From assembly GCA_017412055.1 (NCBI GenBank), contig JAFQOW010000044.1, positions 1-50,648 of the forward strand: DNA of 50,648 nucleotides. The letters are read 5' to 3'. Below are positions 18,310-26,909 of the stretch, piece by piece. The notes under the pieces are model-generated. The model made no database searches and was not told the DNA's origin. It saw only the letters and a program-made list of their open reading frames with translations. The translations under genes and the position numbers were made by a program. Position 1 is the stretch's first letter. Every line of letters starts with the position of its first letter. The DNA is from Lachnospiraceae bacterium (lineage in GTDB: Bacteria > Bacillota > Clostridia > Lachnospirales > Lachnospiraceae).

Positions 18310-19584
18310 TTAGGTATTTATTGTAACAATCATTCTCGTTCCACCACCGTCTCTATCACATACCTCAACCTTACCATTATGATATATTGCGATATGCTTT
18401 ACGATAGATAGTCCAAGTCCTGTTCCACCTACATCTCTAGAACGCCCTTTATCCACTCTATAAAATCTTTCAAAAATGCTCTTTTTATCTTCATCTGGAA
18501 TTCCTATTCCTGTATCTTCAACAATAATTCGTACTTTTTGATTCTCTTGCTCTAAGATAAAATTAACATTTCCTCCATCAAAATTGTATTTCAAAGCATT
18601 ATCGCCCAAATTATACACCATATCCTCAAGCATTTTATACGACCCGCTAATAACAGGCTTTGCTTTTATATCTGTCGTTAAAGAAATATTTCTTTTACCA
18701 GCAATATGTCCTAATCTGTCCACAACATTTGCGATAAGCTCACTTAAATTTACTTCTTCTCTTTCAACCTTAATCTCATCTGTTTCAAGCTTTGAAATTA
18801 ATATGATATCATTTACAAGATTAATAAGCCTTGCTGTCTCCTTATTGATACTCTCACCAAATTCCTGCACGTCCTCCGGCTTTATCAAGCCATTGGCGAG
18901 CATCTCTGAAATACCAGATATGGATGTAAGAGGAGTCTTAAGCTCATGAGATACACCTGCTGTAAAATTACGCCTAAAGCTTTCTCTTTTCGCATTTTGT
19001 CTCTTTATCTCACGAATATTTGTCTCTATCATAATATTCTGACGTCTAATTCTGGAAAGCAACGGTTTTATCTCTTCATATCCATTTATGTCATCGATTT
19101 TTCCACTTTCCAAATCTATTTCATTTATAGGCGCCACAATTGCCTTAGCTATATAGTTAGAAACAATATACAATATAATGGCCAATATTGTTAAAACAAC
19201 TAACATAGGGTGTATCATAGAAAAAAGCAAATTCTGCATTGATCCATAAATACTTGCAACCCTTATGATACTTCCATCAGGCAATGTTCTGTCACAATAT
19301 ATAGTTTTCTCAAACATATTGTCACTATACTCTATATTGTCATATAATATTTTTCCAGTTTTATCTCTCCAGGTAACGTGTACATCATGAGACACATTTA
19401 TATTCTTAAAGAAATCGATACCTGCGTATCTTATTCCTTCCTCAACTAATTTTGTTTTTGTTTCCAATGCTGCCTGCATCTGTTTTTCAATTTTATTATA
19501 ATAAGCTCCCAAAAAAACAACTGAAGACAAAATAATTGCAACCATTGAGATAATAAATGTATTTAAAAATATCTTTTTTACCAT
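18310..19584 (-). CDS. PhoR-like sensor histidine kinase
   Basis: Membrane sensor kinase of 424 residues. The first membrane helix is at about 8-27, an extracellular domain spans about 28-125 and a second helix lies at 127-150. A short linker precedes HisKA with the phospho-acceptor in SHELKTPLTSISG (about 213-225). The HATPase domain has the N box (GDNALKYNFDGG), G1 (VEDTGIGIPDED), F box (IFERFYRVDKG) and G2 (GGTGLGLSIVKHI). The layout is that of PhoR/WalK-type kinases without a PAS domain. The ATG begins one base after the response-regulator stop, so the pair is one operon. A phosphate role is plausible, but no Pho box or pst gene is in view. Confidence 0.93.
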   Translation of the reverse strand: MVKKIFLNTFIISMVAIILSSVVFLGAYYNKIEKQMQAALETKTKLVEEGIRYAGIDFFKNINVSHDVHVTWRDKTGKILYDNIEYSDNMFEKTIYCDRTLPDGSIIRVASIYGSMQNLLFSMIHPMLVVLTILAIILYIVSNYIAKAIVAPINEIDLESGKIDDINGYEEIKPLLSRIRRQNIMIETNIREIKRQNAKRESFRRNFTAGVSHELKTPLTSISGISEMLANGLIKPEDVQEFGESINKETARLINLVNDIILISKLETDEIKVEREEVNLSELIANVVDRLGHIAGKRNISLTTDIKAKPVISGSYKMLEDMVYNLGDNALKYNFDGGNVNFILEQENQKVRIIVEDTGIGIPDEDKKSIFERFYRVDKGRSRDVGGTGLGLSIVKHIAIYHNGKVEVCDRDGGGTRMIVTINT

Positions 19585-19585
19585 A

Positions 19586-20263
19586 TTATCCTTTTACCTT
19601 GTACCCTACTCCACGGACAGTTTCTATAATACTTCCGCCTTCCTTTAATTTACTTCTCAAAGTTCTTATATGAACATCTACGGTTCTGTTCTCTCCATCA
19701 AAATCATAACCCCAGATTTTCACTAAAAGCTCGTCTCTATCAAAAACCTTTTCCTTGTTTTTCATAAGCAATGAAAGAAGTTCAAATTCTTTATATGTAA
19801 GCCTTATCTCTTCACCCTTTACCTTAACCATGTGCTTAACAGTACACAAAGTAACATCTCCAACAGTGTACTCTGATTCAGATTTCTTTGTTCCCGTCAT
19901 TTCACTTCTTCTTATAACAGCCTTTATTCTAGATATAAGCTCCATAACTGAAAATGGCTTTGCCACATAATCATCTGCGCCTGCATCTAAGCCTATTATT
20001 CTATCATATTCTGTTCCTTTAGCTGTAAGCATAATGACAGGTAACTTCTTAGTTTCTTCCCTTTCTCTAAGCTTATTTAATATAGATATTCCATCCTCTT
20101 CTGGTAACATTATATCAAGAAGTAATAATTCTGGCATTTCCTCATTCATAGCTTTATAAAATTCACTTGGAGTATCAAATACTTTTACTTCTATCCCCGA
20201 ATTAACCAATGCATAACTTACAAATTTCTGGATGCTTATATCATCTTCCAATAAATATATCAT
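19586..20263 (-). CDS. OmpR/PhoB-family response regulator
   Basis: About 225 residues: an N-terminal receiver with the acidic pocket DD (about 8-9), phospho-Asp in LLLLDIMLPEEDG and Lys in VAKPFSVMEL, then a C-terminal winged helix (DELLVKIWGYDFDGENRTVD and HIRTLRSKLKE). Partner of the kinase whose start follows one base after this stop. I use the ATG at 20263, where the protein begins MIYLLEDD and a GAGGAG lies six bases before it, rather than the ATG at 20284. An inverted repeat at 20345-20378 lies in the leader and may be an operator or the terminator of the upstream gene. Confidence 0.94.
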   Translation of the reverse strand: MIYLLEDDISIQKFVSYALVNSGIEVKVFDTPSEFYKAMNEEMPELLLLDIMLPEEDGISILNKLREREETKKLPVIMLTAKGTEYDRIIGLDAGADDYVAKPFSVMELISRIKAVIRRSEMTGTKKSESEYTVGDVTLCTVKHMVKVKGEEIRLTYKEFELLSLLMKNKEKVFDRDELLVKIWGYDFDGENRTVDVHIRTLRSKLKEGGSIIETVRGVGYKVKG

Positions 20264-20344
20264 CTGTATCTCCTCAACTTTCATACATAAACGTTTTTTT
20301 ATTTAATTAATGTGTTTTAGCTCATTAATCTTATACGACAAAAT

Positions 20345-20378
20345 GTACCATAACTATACTTTAGTATAGTTATAGTAC
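20345..20378. promoter_or_regulatory. Long inverted repeat upstream of the response-regulator gene
   Basis: ATAACTATAC (20350-20359) is the exact complement of GTATAGTTAT (20364-20373) with loop TTTA; flanking GTAC (20345-20348 and 20375-20378) extends it past one mismatch. The minus strand has only a weak T run after it, so it may be either a terminator of the phosphoglycerol-transferase gene or a regulator site. Confidence 0.7.
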
Positions 20379-20452
20379 ATCAAACTTACAAGTATATTTA
20401 TGTTAATTCTATGTTAAAAAATATTTTTACAATAGAAGTTTTAGTTTCATAA

Positions 20453-22087
20453 TTATTGAGTCCCTAAGATTTCTTTATTATATAATTTTGAATTCTTAGA
20501 TATTTCATCCATAAATTTTTTCTTGCCTATTTCCTCCATAACAGTCTTCCTGTCTGAATACAAATTTGTACCCAAGCCTAATCTATCACCTTCTATTTCA
20601 AATCCAAGGCTTGCCAATACTGTGGGAAACATATCCATCGTTGTAAACTGTCTATCTGTGGCATTTACCGGTTCTAAATCAGAATTGATTATAACATTAT
20701 ATACAGAACGATCATAACCGTCTGGTGTAAATTCATTCTTTACCACTGGAGCCATACTTAAATGGTCACCTGCTACCACTATAACCGTATCCTCATAAAA
20801 ATCCTGCTCCTGACACCACTCTACAAATCTTGCCAATTGTCTGTCCTGACAAGCAATAATGTTTTTATATTCATGATTATATTCATAATAACAATCTTCG
20901 CAGACATATCCACCTGGTGTATGCAAATCTATTGTATTTACTATTACATTAAATGGTTCATCTTTTGCCGCCAGCTCATTTATCTCATCCTTTGCAATCT
21001 GCAATAAATCATTGTCATCTATACCCCAGAAGCCATTATGTCCTGTAACATATTCCTCATCTAATGCAGTATAATAATCAAAGATTTCATATTCGCCATG
21101 CTGTTCAAAAAATGTATCTACTCCTGCAAACTCTCTCTTTGAGCCTATGATAATTTCGTTGTTATAGCCATATTTTTTAAGAATTTCACCCATAGATGTT
21201 ATACCTGGAAGGAATTCTCCATATTTTCCATATGCATTTCTTCCAATTGGAAGCATAAGTGGCACACCTGACATCTGCGCTACCATAGCAGCTATAGTCC
21301 AACCAGTTCCCTCTACTTCCACTGCTCCTGCAAGTGTATCATTTCGTGAAAAATGAGTATTATTTATAGCAAGCTCTGTAAGCCTTGGCATATAATTTCT
21401 GTCCATGCAACCGCCATTTTTTTCATCTGCAAAGCTTGCTTCCAATGATTCTGACAACACAAATATAAGATTTTTCTTCTTCTCTGGAGCCTTTATATTT
21501 GCCTCAGCTGCGTCTACGTAGTAATCTTCATAAAGGGTTGTGGAATCAAATCTATCTATCAACCAAAAATGAATTCCAAATCCAAAGAAATTTACTATAA
21601 GCACAATAGCAAGCAAAAATGATGTAAATGGAACCATTTTTCTTACTAAAAATTTATTTATTCTCAAAATAAGCTTTAATATTTTATTTTTAAACTTCTT
21701 TTCTTTTACAAAATGGTAAATCACTCCTGTGCCTATGATAATTGCAATCATAAGCGCTACCCAAGGTGCCACACCATAAAAATAACTTGCTATTATAGAT
21801 GAATCCGTTCCCTCAAGTGGTACCATCACATGAAAAAGCACCTGTGCAAATGGAACGTTTCCAAATATATACTTAGACCATACAAGAAGGTACACTAGCA
21901 TTACTGACAAAATCGCAAAAACTACACTCAATATACACTTCCATACTTTTATTTCATATTTTTTATTTTCATTGGCTGTATTTTCTGTTGTATTTTTATT
22001 TGTAGCATTTTCATCTGTCGTATTCTCTTCTGTACTATTTTTTATTATTATATTTTCATCTACTTTATTTATTTTTTGGTTTTTCAT
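20453..22087 (-). CDS. LtaS/OpgB-type phosphoglycerol transferase (membrane sulfatase-fold enzyme)
   Basis: Membrane enzyme of 544 residues that probably transfers phosphoglycerol (or phosphoethanolamine-like) groups to envelope glycans or lipids outside the cell. An Asn/Thr/Glu-rich N-terminal tail of about 45 residues precedes three membrane helices (about 50-72, 102-126, 150-175). The sulfatase-fold ectodomain has the metal-binding NLIFVLSESLEASF (about 211-224), the nucleophile region VEGTGWTIAAMVAQMSGVPL with its Thr, and AGDHLSMAP near the C terminus. GTGWTIAAM resembles OpgB more than classical LtaS, which favours a glycan-directed transferase. Minus-strand promoter elements lie at 22169-22196. 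Its neighbour two-component system may control it, but that is only proximity. Confidence 0.85.
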   Translation of the reverse strand: MKNQKINKVDENIIIKNSTEENTTDENATNKNTTENTANENKKYEIKVWKCILSVVFAILSVMLVYLLVWSKYIFGNVPFAQVLFHVMVPLEGTDSSIIASYFYGVAPWVALMIAIIIGTGVIYHFVKEKKFKNKILKLILRINKFLVRKMVPFTSFLLAIVLIVNFFGFGIHFWLIDRFDSTTLYEDYYVDAAEANIKAPEKKKNLIFVLSESLEASFADEKNGGCMDRNYMPRLTELAINNTHFSRNDTLAGAVEVEGTGWTIAAMVAQMSGVPLMLPIGRNAYGKYGEFLPGITSMGEILKKYGYNNEIIIGSKREFAGVDTFFEQHGEYEIFDYYTALDEEYVTGHNGFWGIDDNDLLQIAKDEINELAAKDEPFNVIVNTIDLHTPGGYVCEDCYYEYNHEYKNIIACQDRQLARFVEWCQEQDFYEDTVIVVAGDHLSMAPVVKNEFTPDGYDRSVYNVIINSDLEPVNATDRQFTTMDMFPTVLASLGFEIEGDRLGLGTNLYSDRKTVMEEIGKKKFMDEISKNSKLYNKEILGTQ

Positions 22088-22168
22088 ATTCTATCCTCGA
22101 TAATGTATATTATATAAAATCTTCTACTTTGTTTTTTTGCCTTTTTTGCTTAAATCAGCAACATTTAT

Positions 22169-22196
22169 AGTTTAACATTAGTATTTTTTTAGTCAA
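22169..22196 (-). promoter_or_regulatory. Probable promoter for the phosphoglycerol-transferase gene
   Basis: Minus-strand TTGACT (22191-22196), 16-base spacer, TAAACT (22169-22174), about 80 bases before the ATG. The -10 is imperfect. Confidence 0.5.
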
Positions 22197-22291
22197 GCAT
22201 TTTTCTATTTGTTGCTTAAAATTGGTTATACATATTTTATACAATTTATGCACATTTTTACATTGTGCTTAATATTATACATTAAAATCAC

Positions 22292-22319
22292 TTGACTAAC
22301 TTTATCAGAGTTATATAAT
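22292..22319 (+). promoter_or_regulatory. Sigma-A promoter for the FMN riboswitch-ribU unit
   Basis: TTGACT (22292-22297), 16-base spacer, TATAAT (22314-22319), placing the transcription start just ahead of the riboswitch. Confidence 0.8.
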
Positions 22320-22343
22320 AAAGTGGTCAATTGAATATTGATT

Positions 22344-22452
22344 GCCTTCAGGGCAGGGTGTAATTCCCGATCGGCGGTAAAGTCCGCGAGCGTAAAATAC
22401 GCATGATTTGGTGAAATTCCAAAACCGACAGTATAGTCTGGATGAAAGAAGG
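22344..22452 (+). promoter_or_regulatory. FMN riboswitch (RFN element)
   Basis: The conserved RFN core is readable in order: CTTCAGGGCAGGGTG, AATTCCCGATCGGCGGT, AGTCCGCGAGC, GGTGAAATTCC, AAAACCGACAGTATAGTCTG, and GATGAAAGAAGG. The closing helix pairs CCTTC (22345-22349) with GAAGG (22448-22452), and that 3' strand overlaps the ribU ribosome site AAGGAGG (22449-22455). FMN binding should therefore hide the ribosome site. No intrinsic terminator lies between aptamer and gene, so control is probably translational. Confidence 0.96.
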
Positions 22453-22463
22453 AGGTTCTAATT

Positions 22464-23006
22464 ATGAACAGTAAAGCAAAAAAAGTAGCTCTAACAGGAA
22501 TGCTATGTGCATTAGCATTCGCCACAGTGGTGGCAATTCGAATTCCAGTCGTTTTGTTCCTTAAGTACGAAGCGAAGGATATCATTATCGCAATAGGTGG
22601 TTTTATGTTTGGACCACTTACGTCATTCATTGTTTCCCTAATTGTTTCTTTTATTGAGATGATAACCATTAGTGATACTGGTTACATAGGTTTTGCTATG
22701 AATGTAATCTCAACATGTAGTTTTGTAACTGTTGCATCATACATTTACAAGAAAAAACATGACATATCAGGTGCGATAATAGGTCTTATCTGTGGTGTAT
22801 TAGCAGGTACTGCCGCTATGATTGCATGGAATTATTTCTTAACACCTATCTATATGAAGATTCCTCGCGCCGCAGTTGCAGAAATGTTAATCCCAACATT
22901 TTTACCATTTAATTTAGCTAAGCATAGCATAAACGCAGGAATAATTCTTCTTATCTATAAGCCAATTGTTATAGGTTTAAGAAAAGCACATTTGCTTGTG
23001 AAATAA
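22464..23006 (+). CDS. ribU: Riboflavin ECF transporter S component RibU
   Basis: Riboflavin-binding membrane subunit of an energy-coupling-factor transporter, 180 residues with about six helices. Family features: ALTGMLCALAFATVVAIRIP in helix 1, ending in the PVVLFLKYEAKD loop, a GGFMFGPLTSFIVSLIVSFI segment, and the C-terminal PFNLAKHSINAG, which matches the PFN.xKxxxNA region of RibU. It needs the shared EcfAAT module, not present here. It is the only plus-strand gene and sits directly behind an FMN riboswitch, which confirms the substrate class. A strong terminator follows at 23058. Confidence 0.95.
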   Translation: MNSKAKKVALTGMLCALAFATVVAIRIPVVLFLKYEAKDIIIAIGGFMFGPLTSFIVSLIVSFIEMITISDTGYIGFAMNVISTCSFVTVASYIYKKKHDISGAIIGLICGVLAGTAAMIAWNYFLTPIYMKIPRAAVAEMLIPTFLPFNLAKHSINAGIILLIYKPIVIGLRKAHLLVK

Positions 23007-23025
23007 TTATTTTATATGACATATT

Positions 23026-23103
23026 ATTTTCATTAAATTATAAACTGCATAAATATAGTGCGTATAAGATTCTTTAAAATTATCTTATACGCACTTTTAC
23101 ATT
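23026..23103. repeat. Dispersed repeat copy A (contains the ribU terminator)
   Basis: About 78 bases here match 25385-25467 at roughly 85-90 percent, including ATAAATATAGTGCGTATAAG. The two copies bracket the nuclease and BspA-like genes. Confidence 0.85.
23058..23098 (+). terminator. Terminator of ribU
   Basis: GTGCGTATAAGAT (23058-23070) pairs perfectly with ATCTTATACGCAC (23082-23094) and is followed by TTTT. Confidence 0.9.
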
Positions 23104-23132
23104 TTTTGACTATTAGATTTAAAATTATTTTA

Positions 23133-23933
23133 TTATGATTTAGCCAACTCCTCTACCATATCAATAGGAAGACCCACATACATAGCTATCTTTTCTATTG
23201 ATAGTTCATCATCTTCTATCATCCTCAAAGCAATATGCTTCTTTTCTTCCAATGCTCTCTTTTCCGCTAATTCCTCAAATGCTTTGCACATATCCTTTCT
23301 GCCTCCTTCCGTTTCCTTAAAATATTTAACCTGTTTTGCTAACAATGAATAAAACATATCCTCTGGATTTGTACATCTAAAATCATGCATCAACTTACCA
23401 ATTGGGTCACTGTCATTTTTATAGCTTCCATTCACATATATTATATGCGAGCCATCTTCAAATTTTTTACCTGTTTCCTCAATTATTCTGTCAATATGAT
23501 ACAAGGATAACCCTTCACCTATAACATCATTCTCTGTAATAAAAATAACATACGAATCATGTATATCATTAAATTTTTGCTTTTCTTTAAGCATTCTTGT
23601 ATCAATCATACTGCTATGAAATCTTGCACGATGAAAATCCGCTCCACGGTCTGCTCGCTGAACTTCTATATCATAAGCCTTACCCTCACTGTCTTTTGCA
23701 TAAACATCAATGGTAATTGAACGACCACCAGCCATAGCGTTCTTGTATTCTCTCTGTGCAACAACCTCTAATACTTTTAAATCTGTCCTTTTAAGAATTA
23801 TATTTAATAATAATTCAGTTGCTTCTATATTTTTGTCAAACACTAAATTCATTAAATCGTCATCTAATAAACGAAGCTTTGATATAATCTGCAGATTCTC
23901 CTGCATTCTTATGTCTAGCATATCACTAGTCAT
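23133..23933 (-). CDS. Rpn-family recombination-promoting nuclease / PD-(D/E)XK putative transposase
   Basis: Family of PD-(D/E)XK nucleases (PDDEXK_2), 266 residues. The core lies at about 70-95: ITIDVYAKDSEGKAYDIEVQ gives the Asp and the ExQ catalytic pair. RARFHSSMIDTRML and the VIFITENDVIGEGLSLYHID stretch are family-typical. The C-terminal 60 residues (EEKKHIALRMIEDDELSIEK onward) form a small helical domain. Such proteins are common in multiple copies in Lachnospiraceae; RpnA-type relatives cut DNA and raise RecA-independent recombination, and recently some have been linked to phage defence. It has its own promoter, stands alone, and is bracketed by a dispersed repeat, but no inverted terminal repeats are evident. 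Confidence 0.9.
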   Translation of the reverse strand: MTSDMLDIRMQENLQIISKLRLLDDDLMNLVFDKNIEATELLLNIILKRTDLKVLEVVAQREYKNAMAGGRSITIDVYAKDSEGKAYDIEVQRADRGADFHRARFHSSMIDTRMLKEKQKFNDIHDSYVIFITENDVIGEGLSLYHIDRIIEETGKKFEDGSHIIYVNGSYKNDSDPIGKLMHDFRCTNPEDMFYSLLAKQVKYFKETEGGRKDMCKAFEELAEKRALEEKKHIALRMIEDDELSIEKIAMYVGLPIDMVEELAKS

Positions 23934-24263
23934 GCAATCCTCTCCTTCTCATTATAAACTTTTTTCATTCTTTTCTCAATATCTTAATTCTAAATATTGA
24001 CCTAGATAAATTTGGCTGACTCATTTCCAAACTTAATTCCCAATAAAAAGAATAATGGTACAAAATTAATACTACAAAGACCTCTAAATTAGCATTAATT
24101 TTAAATAAATGTTGGATTTAGCAGAACACAAATGAAAATAAGCGACTCATAACCTACTCTCTAGAATAAATAAAATACTTTCTGCTTAAGAAAATAGTAG
24201 CACTATTAATATAGATTAGCAATAATTATTTACTTTTTATATATTCATAAAAACAAAGCAAAA
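23934..24263. other. AT-rich gene-free stretch
   Basis: Apart from the promoter of the nuclease gene near 23951-23979, I see no gene, repeat or hairpin of note in this stretch up to the terminator at 24258-24302. Confidence 0.6.
23951..23979 (-). promoter_or_regulatory. Sigma-A promoter for the Rpn-family gene
   Basis: Minus-strand TTGAGA (23974-23979), 17-base spacer, TATAAT (23951-23956). The -10 lies only about 18 bases from the start codon, so the leader is very short. Confidence 0.65.
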
Positions 24264-24302
24264 TAGAGCAAATTGGTGACTTACAATCATCAATTTGCTC
24301 TA
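24251..24302 (-). terminator. Terminator of the BspA-like gene
   Basis: TAGAGCAAATTG (24264-24275) pairs with CAATTTGCTCTA (24291-24302). The minus strand continues into the T-rich TTTTGCTTTGTTTTTA. It lies about 100 bases beyond the stop. Confidence 0.8.
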
Positions 24303-24399
24303 CAAAATTTGATAGTACCAATAATAACTAATGGAATATCGCCTCACTTTAGCAGCATCTCATTAAATCACATTAATCAAAATATTAGATTAAAATAAT

Positions 24400-25257
24400 T
24401 TAGTCATTCTCTACTTTTATACCATTAGCTTTAGCGTATTCTTCTGCCTTTGAACCTGCTGGTGTAACTATAGTTACATTATCTGTAAGGTAAAACACTT
24501 CTTCTTCAAAAGTGATTCCACAATCTGGTACATATACCTTTTCTAAATTTTTACAACTTCCAAATGCAAGGTCGCAAACCATTACATCTCCACCTTCAAA
24601 ATACACTTCCTTTAAATCAGACAACGAAAATACAGCGTCGTCAATAAGCTTAATAGTAGCAGGTATCCTTATTGACTCTAAAGTACAATTTGTAAAGCAA
24701 CCTATACAAAGTTCTTCAACACTATCCGAAAATGATACATCTTCAATCTGAGCGTTTATAAATGCATCTTCCTTTATTTTCACAGTTTTACCATTAATAA
24801 ATACTTTTTGAATCTTAGCACCACTAAAGCCATTGCTTGGTATCTCTACAATATTTTTTCCCGTAACAACTGCTTTAAAAATAGTATTTGAAAAAAGATT
24901 AAAATGTATATCTGTTACATCCTTTCCATCTATCTGTGCCGGAACAACTACAATTTTATCTTCTCCATATTCTCCAAGATATGAATATATACTTATTGTT
25001 CCATCAGCTAATTCTTCATACAAAAATTGATCAGCAGGTGTTTCTGGCAAAGACAATAAATATTCATCGGTTAATTCTTCATCTTTTTCTTTCTTATTAT
25101 CTTCTGTAGAATCATCCTGTGCAGTATTTTGTGTTTCTGTAGAATCTACAGATGTCTTATTCTCCTGATTACTTGTTCCTGATGTTTCCTTTCCGCATGC
25201 CACCATACTCATTGTCATAATTGACACTAATCCTATAACTAATAATTTCTTTTTCAT
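24400..25257 (-). CDS. BspA-type leucine-rich-repeat lipoprotein
   Basis: Secreted lipoprotein of 285 residues. A signal peptide ends in a lipobox with Cys at about 21 (SMVACGKE). A Ser/Thr/Asp/Glu-rich linker runs to about 75. Four to five LRR_5 (BspA-like) repeats follow, with IEIPSNGFSGAKIQKVFING, VKIKEDAFINAQIEDVSF and IRIPATIKLIDDAVFSLSDL. The typical family ending TPAGSKAEEYAKANGIKVEN closes it. Probably a surface-exposed binding protein; no ligand can be assigned. It has a promoter just upstream and a terminator downstream, so it is monocistronic. Confidence 0.9.
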   Translation of the reverse strand: MKKKLLVIGLVSIMTMSMVACGKETSGTSNQENKTSVDSTETQNTAQDDSTEDNKKEKDEELTDEYLLSLPETPADQFLYEELADGTISIYSYLGEYGEDKIVVVPAQIDGKDVTDIHFNLFSNTIFKAVVTGKNIVEIPSNGFSGAKIQKVFINGKTVKIKEDAFINAQIEDVSFSDSVEELCIGCFTNCTLESIRIPATIKLIDDAVFSLSDLKEVYFEGGDVMVCDLAFGSCKNLEKVYVPDCGITFEEEVFYLTDNVTIVTPAGSKAEEYAKANGIKVEND

Positions 25258-25301
25258 CTTAGTTTCTTTAAACTCCTTTTATCTGTATATTTTTAACAAA
25301 T

Positions 25302-25328
25302 ATTATATATATATATATGCCTTGTCAA
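25302..25328 (-). promoter_or_regulatory. Promoter for the BspA-like gene
   Basis: Minus-strand TTGACA (25323-25328) with TATAAT at 25302-25307 (15-base spacer) or TAATAT two bases later (17). The spacer is an alternating TA run, which may affect strength. Confidence 0.6.
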
Positions 25329-25384
25329 GCAATTTTCTTGGCTTTATTTTGCTTTTTTATAATTATTTATATATATCCAATATC

Positions 25385-25467
25385 ATTTTCCTTAAATTAT
25401 AAAACTACATAAATATAGTGCGTATAAGATTCGTTAATATTATCTTATAGGCACTATATTTTACATT
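25385..25467. repeat. Dispersed repeat copy B (decayed ribU-terminator copy)
   Basis: Second copy of 23026-23103. Its stem has one broken pair (GTGCGTATAAGAT at 25418-25430 against ATCTTATAGGCAC at 25442-25454). It is not next to any plus-strand gene; it could end the minus-strand XRE gene transcript. Confidence 0.8.
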
Positions 25468-25549
25468 CTACAACTTCTTCTATGCAAAGTTTCCCGTTAT
25501 CAAAAAAGCTTTTTGCTGAATCCATTTTTGTCACTTTCTTTTCTCTTTA

Positions 25550-25904
25550 CCCGAGCTTTTTTGTATTTCATCATTTTGCTCGGGGTTCTTTTTCTTTTCA
25601 CTTTCTTCTCTCACCAGAGCTTTTTATATTTTTCTATAATTCCTCGGGTTGTTTTCTCTTTCGACTTTTTCTACCTACCCGAGCTTTTTTGTATTTTCCC
25701 CCTTTCCTCCGGATTGCTTTTCTCCTTATTATTTTCTCTCACCCGAGTTTTTTGTATTTTTTTATAATTCCTCGGGTCGTTTCCTCTTTCAGTTTTTTCT
25801 ACCTACCCGAGCTTTTTCGTATTTTCTCTCTTTCCTCGGGTCGTTTTCTTCTTCAGCTTTTTTTCATCACCCGAGTTTTTTAACATTTTGCCTTTTTACT
25901 CGGG
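25550..25904. repeat. 64-bp tandem array, each unit with a CCCGAG..CTCGGG inverted repeat
   Basis: CCCGAG occurs at 25550, 25678, 25742, 25806 and 25870 (CCAGAG at 25614), an exact 64-base period. Each is followed 29 bases later by CTCGGG (25579, 25643, 25771, 25835, 25899; CTCCGG at 25707). So six units carry the same stem with a pyrimidine-rich loop of 23 bases. Units vary by substitutions only. 64 is not a multiple of three, and the overlapping plus-strand frames are artefacts. Function unknown. Confidence 0.95.
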
Positions 25905-25931
25905 TTCCCTTTCCCAAAATCCACAAAAAAT

Positions 25932-26909
25932 CTACTTCCTCTCATATATCTTTACAAAAATAACAACCACTGGATAAATAACACCTGCTATTGGCCATAT
26001 AAGACCACATGCCTTCCAATTTGAAATATAAAAACCGATACACAAGAATACTGCCGTTACAAGCAACCAATATACTGTAGATATCATACCTACTAAAGAT
26101 GTGCTAGTCTTGTTCTCTATTGTGTAATCACCCTCTTGTAATAATTTATCAAAGCTTGCATCATTAATACCTACGACTACAAAACAGTAAACACCTATTG
26201 CAACAACAAATATTGCTAAACAAAGAAAAATTGCGGATGCGTAATCGTTATCATCAAAAAATCCACCTGCAAATATTGTAGCTGCTCCCACAAAACACAT
26301 AATAATACCAATGATGTTATATGCTGTGTATTTCTTACTATATTCTTCCTTTCTTTCCTTAACCATACCACTTACGCCATATGCTGTATCAATAATCTCT
26401 TTCTCATAAAATTGATATTTCTTAGTTTTTGCTCCGCAAGCTACAAATATTCCACACGCTATTGCTACTATGAATATAAGTATAATCACCCCTATTCCAC
26501 CTGCTAAATCCTCTGATAAATTTATGTATCCAGCCTCTGCACTTGTGGATAATAAAATCATAGCTATAGGTGAAAGTATACATAGCAATACTCCAATCGC
26601 TATCTTCGGCGCAGTCTCTCTTTTAACCCTTAGAAATTCATTAGCCTCTTCCATACTCACTCTTTTAGCACTATTTTGAGCTTCATTATCTACAGTTATT
26701 TCAGCATTCTCCATTTCATCTTTAATAAGATAATCTACACTTACATTAAATAATTTACTCATTTCCAACAATCTCTGAATATCTGGTGTTGCTTGAGCGC
26801 CTTCCCACTTAGAAACTGCTTGCCTTGTAACTCCTAACTTATCTGCCAGTTCCTCTTGAGACCATCCATTTTTCTTTCTCTCTAAAATAATCTTATCTGC
26901 CAAAATCAT
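25932..26909 (-). CDS. XRE-family transcriptional regulator with membrane-spanning C-terminal half
   Basis: About 325 residues. An N-terminal helix-turn-helix of the Cro/C1 type (KIILERKKNGWSQEELADKL, then GVTRQAVSKWEGAQATPDI, about 5-60) is followed by an acidic linker and six or so hydrophobic helices (about 97-118, 133-160, 195-222, 228-255, 277-300, 304-322). Such membrane-tethered XRE proteins are common in clostridia and are thought to sense the envelope; target unknown. The ATG at 26909 is nine bases after AGGAG and is preferred over the one at 26918, which touches it. The 64-bp array starts immediately past its stop. Confidence 0.88.
   Translation of the reverse strand: MILADKIILERKKNGWSQEELADKLGVTRQAVSKWEGAQATPDIQRLLEMSKLFNVSVDYLIKDEMENAEITVDNEAQNSAKRVSMEEANEFLRVKRETAPKIAIGVLLCILSPIAMILLSTSAEAGYINLSEDLAGGIGVIILIFIVAIACGIFVACGAKTKKYQFYEKEIIDTAYGVSGMVKERKEEYSKKYTAYNIIGIIMCFVGAATIFAGGFFDDNDYASAIFLCLAIFVVAIGVYCFVVVGINDASFDKLLQEGDYTIENKTSTSLVGMISTVYWLLVTAVFLCIGFYISNWKACGLIWPIAGVIYPVVVIFVKIYERK

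Noticed and set aside
22226-22669. 147-codon minus-strand frame over the ribU start
   Set aside because: It is antisense to the FMN riboswitch and ribU, both of which are certain.
25550-25904. CRISPR array
   Set aside because: Whole units repeat, including the part that would be a spacer, and no cas gene is present. The 74-bp array was rejected on the same grounds.
25482-25963. Plus-strand Phe/Ser/Leu-rich reading frames
   Set aside because: Same reason: they are products of the 64-bp array in several frames with no ribosome site.
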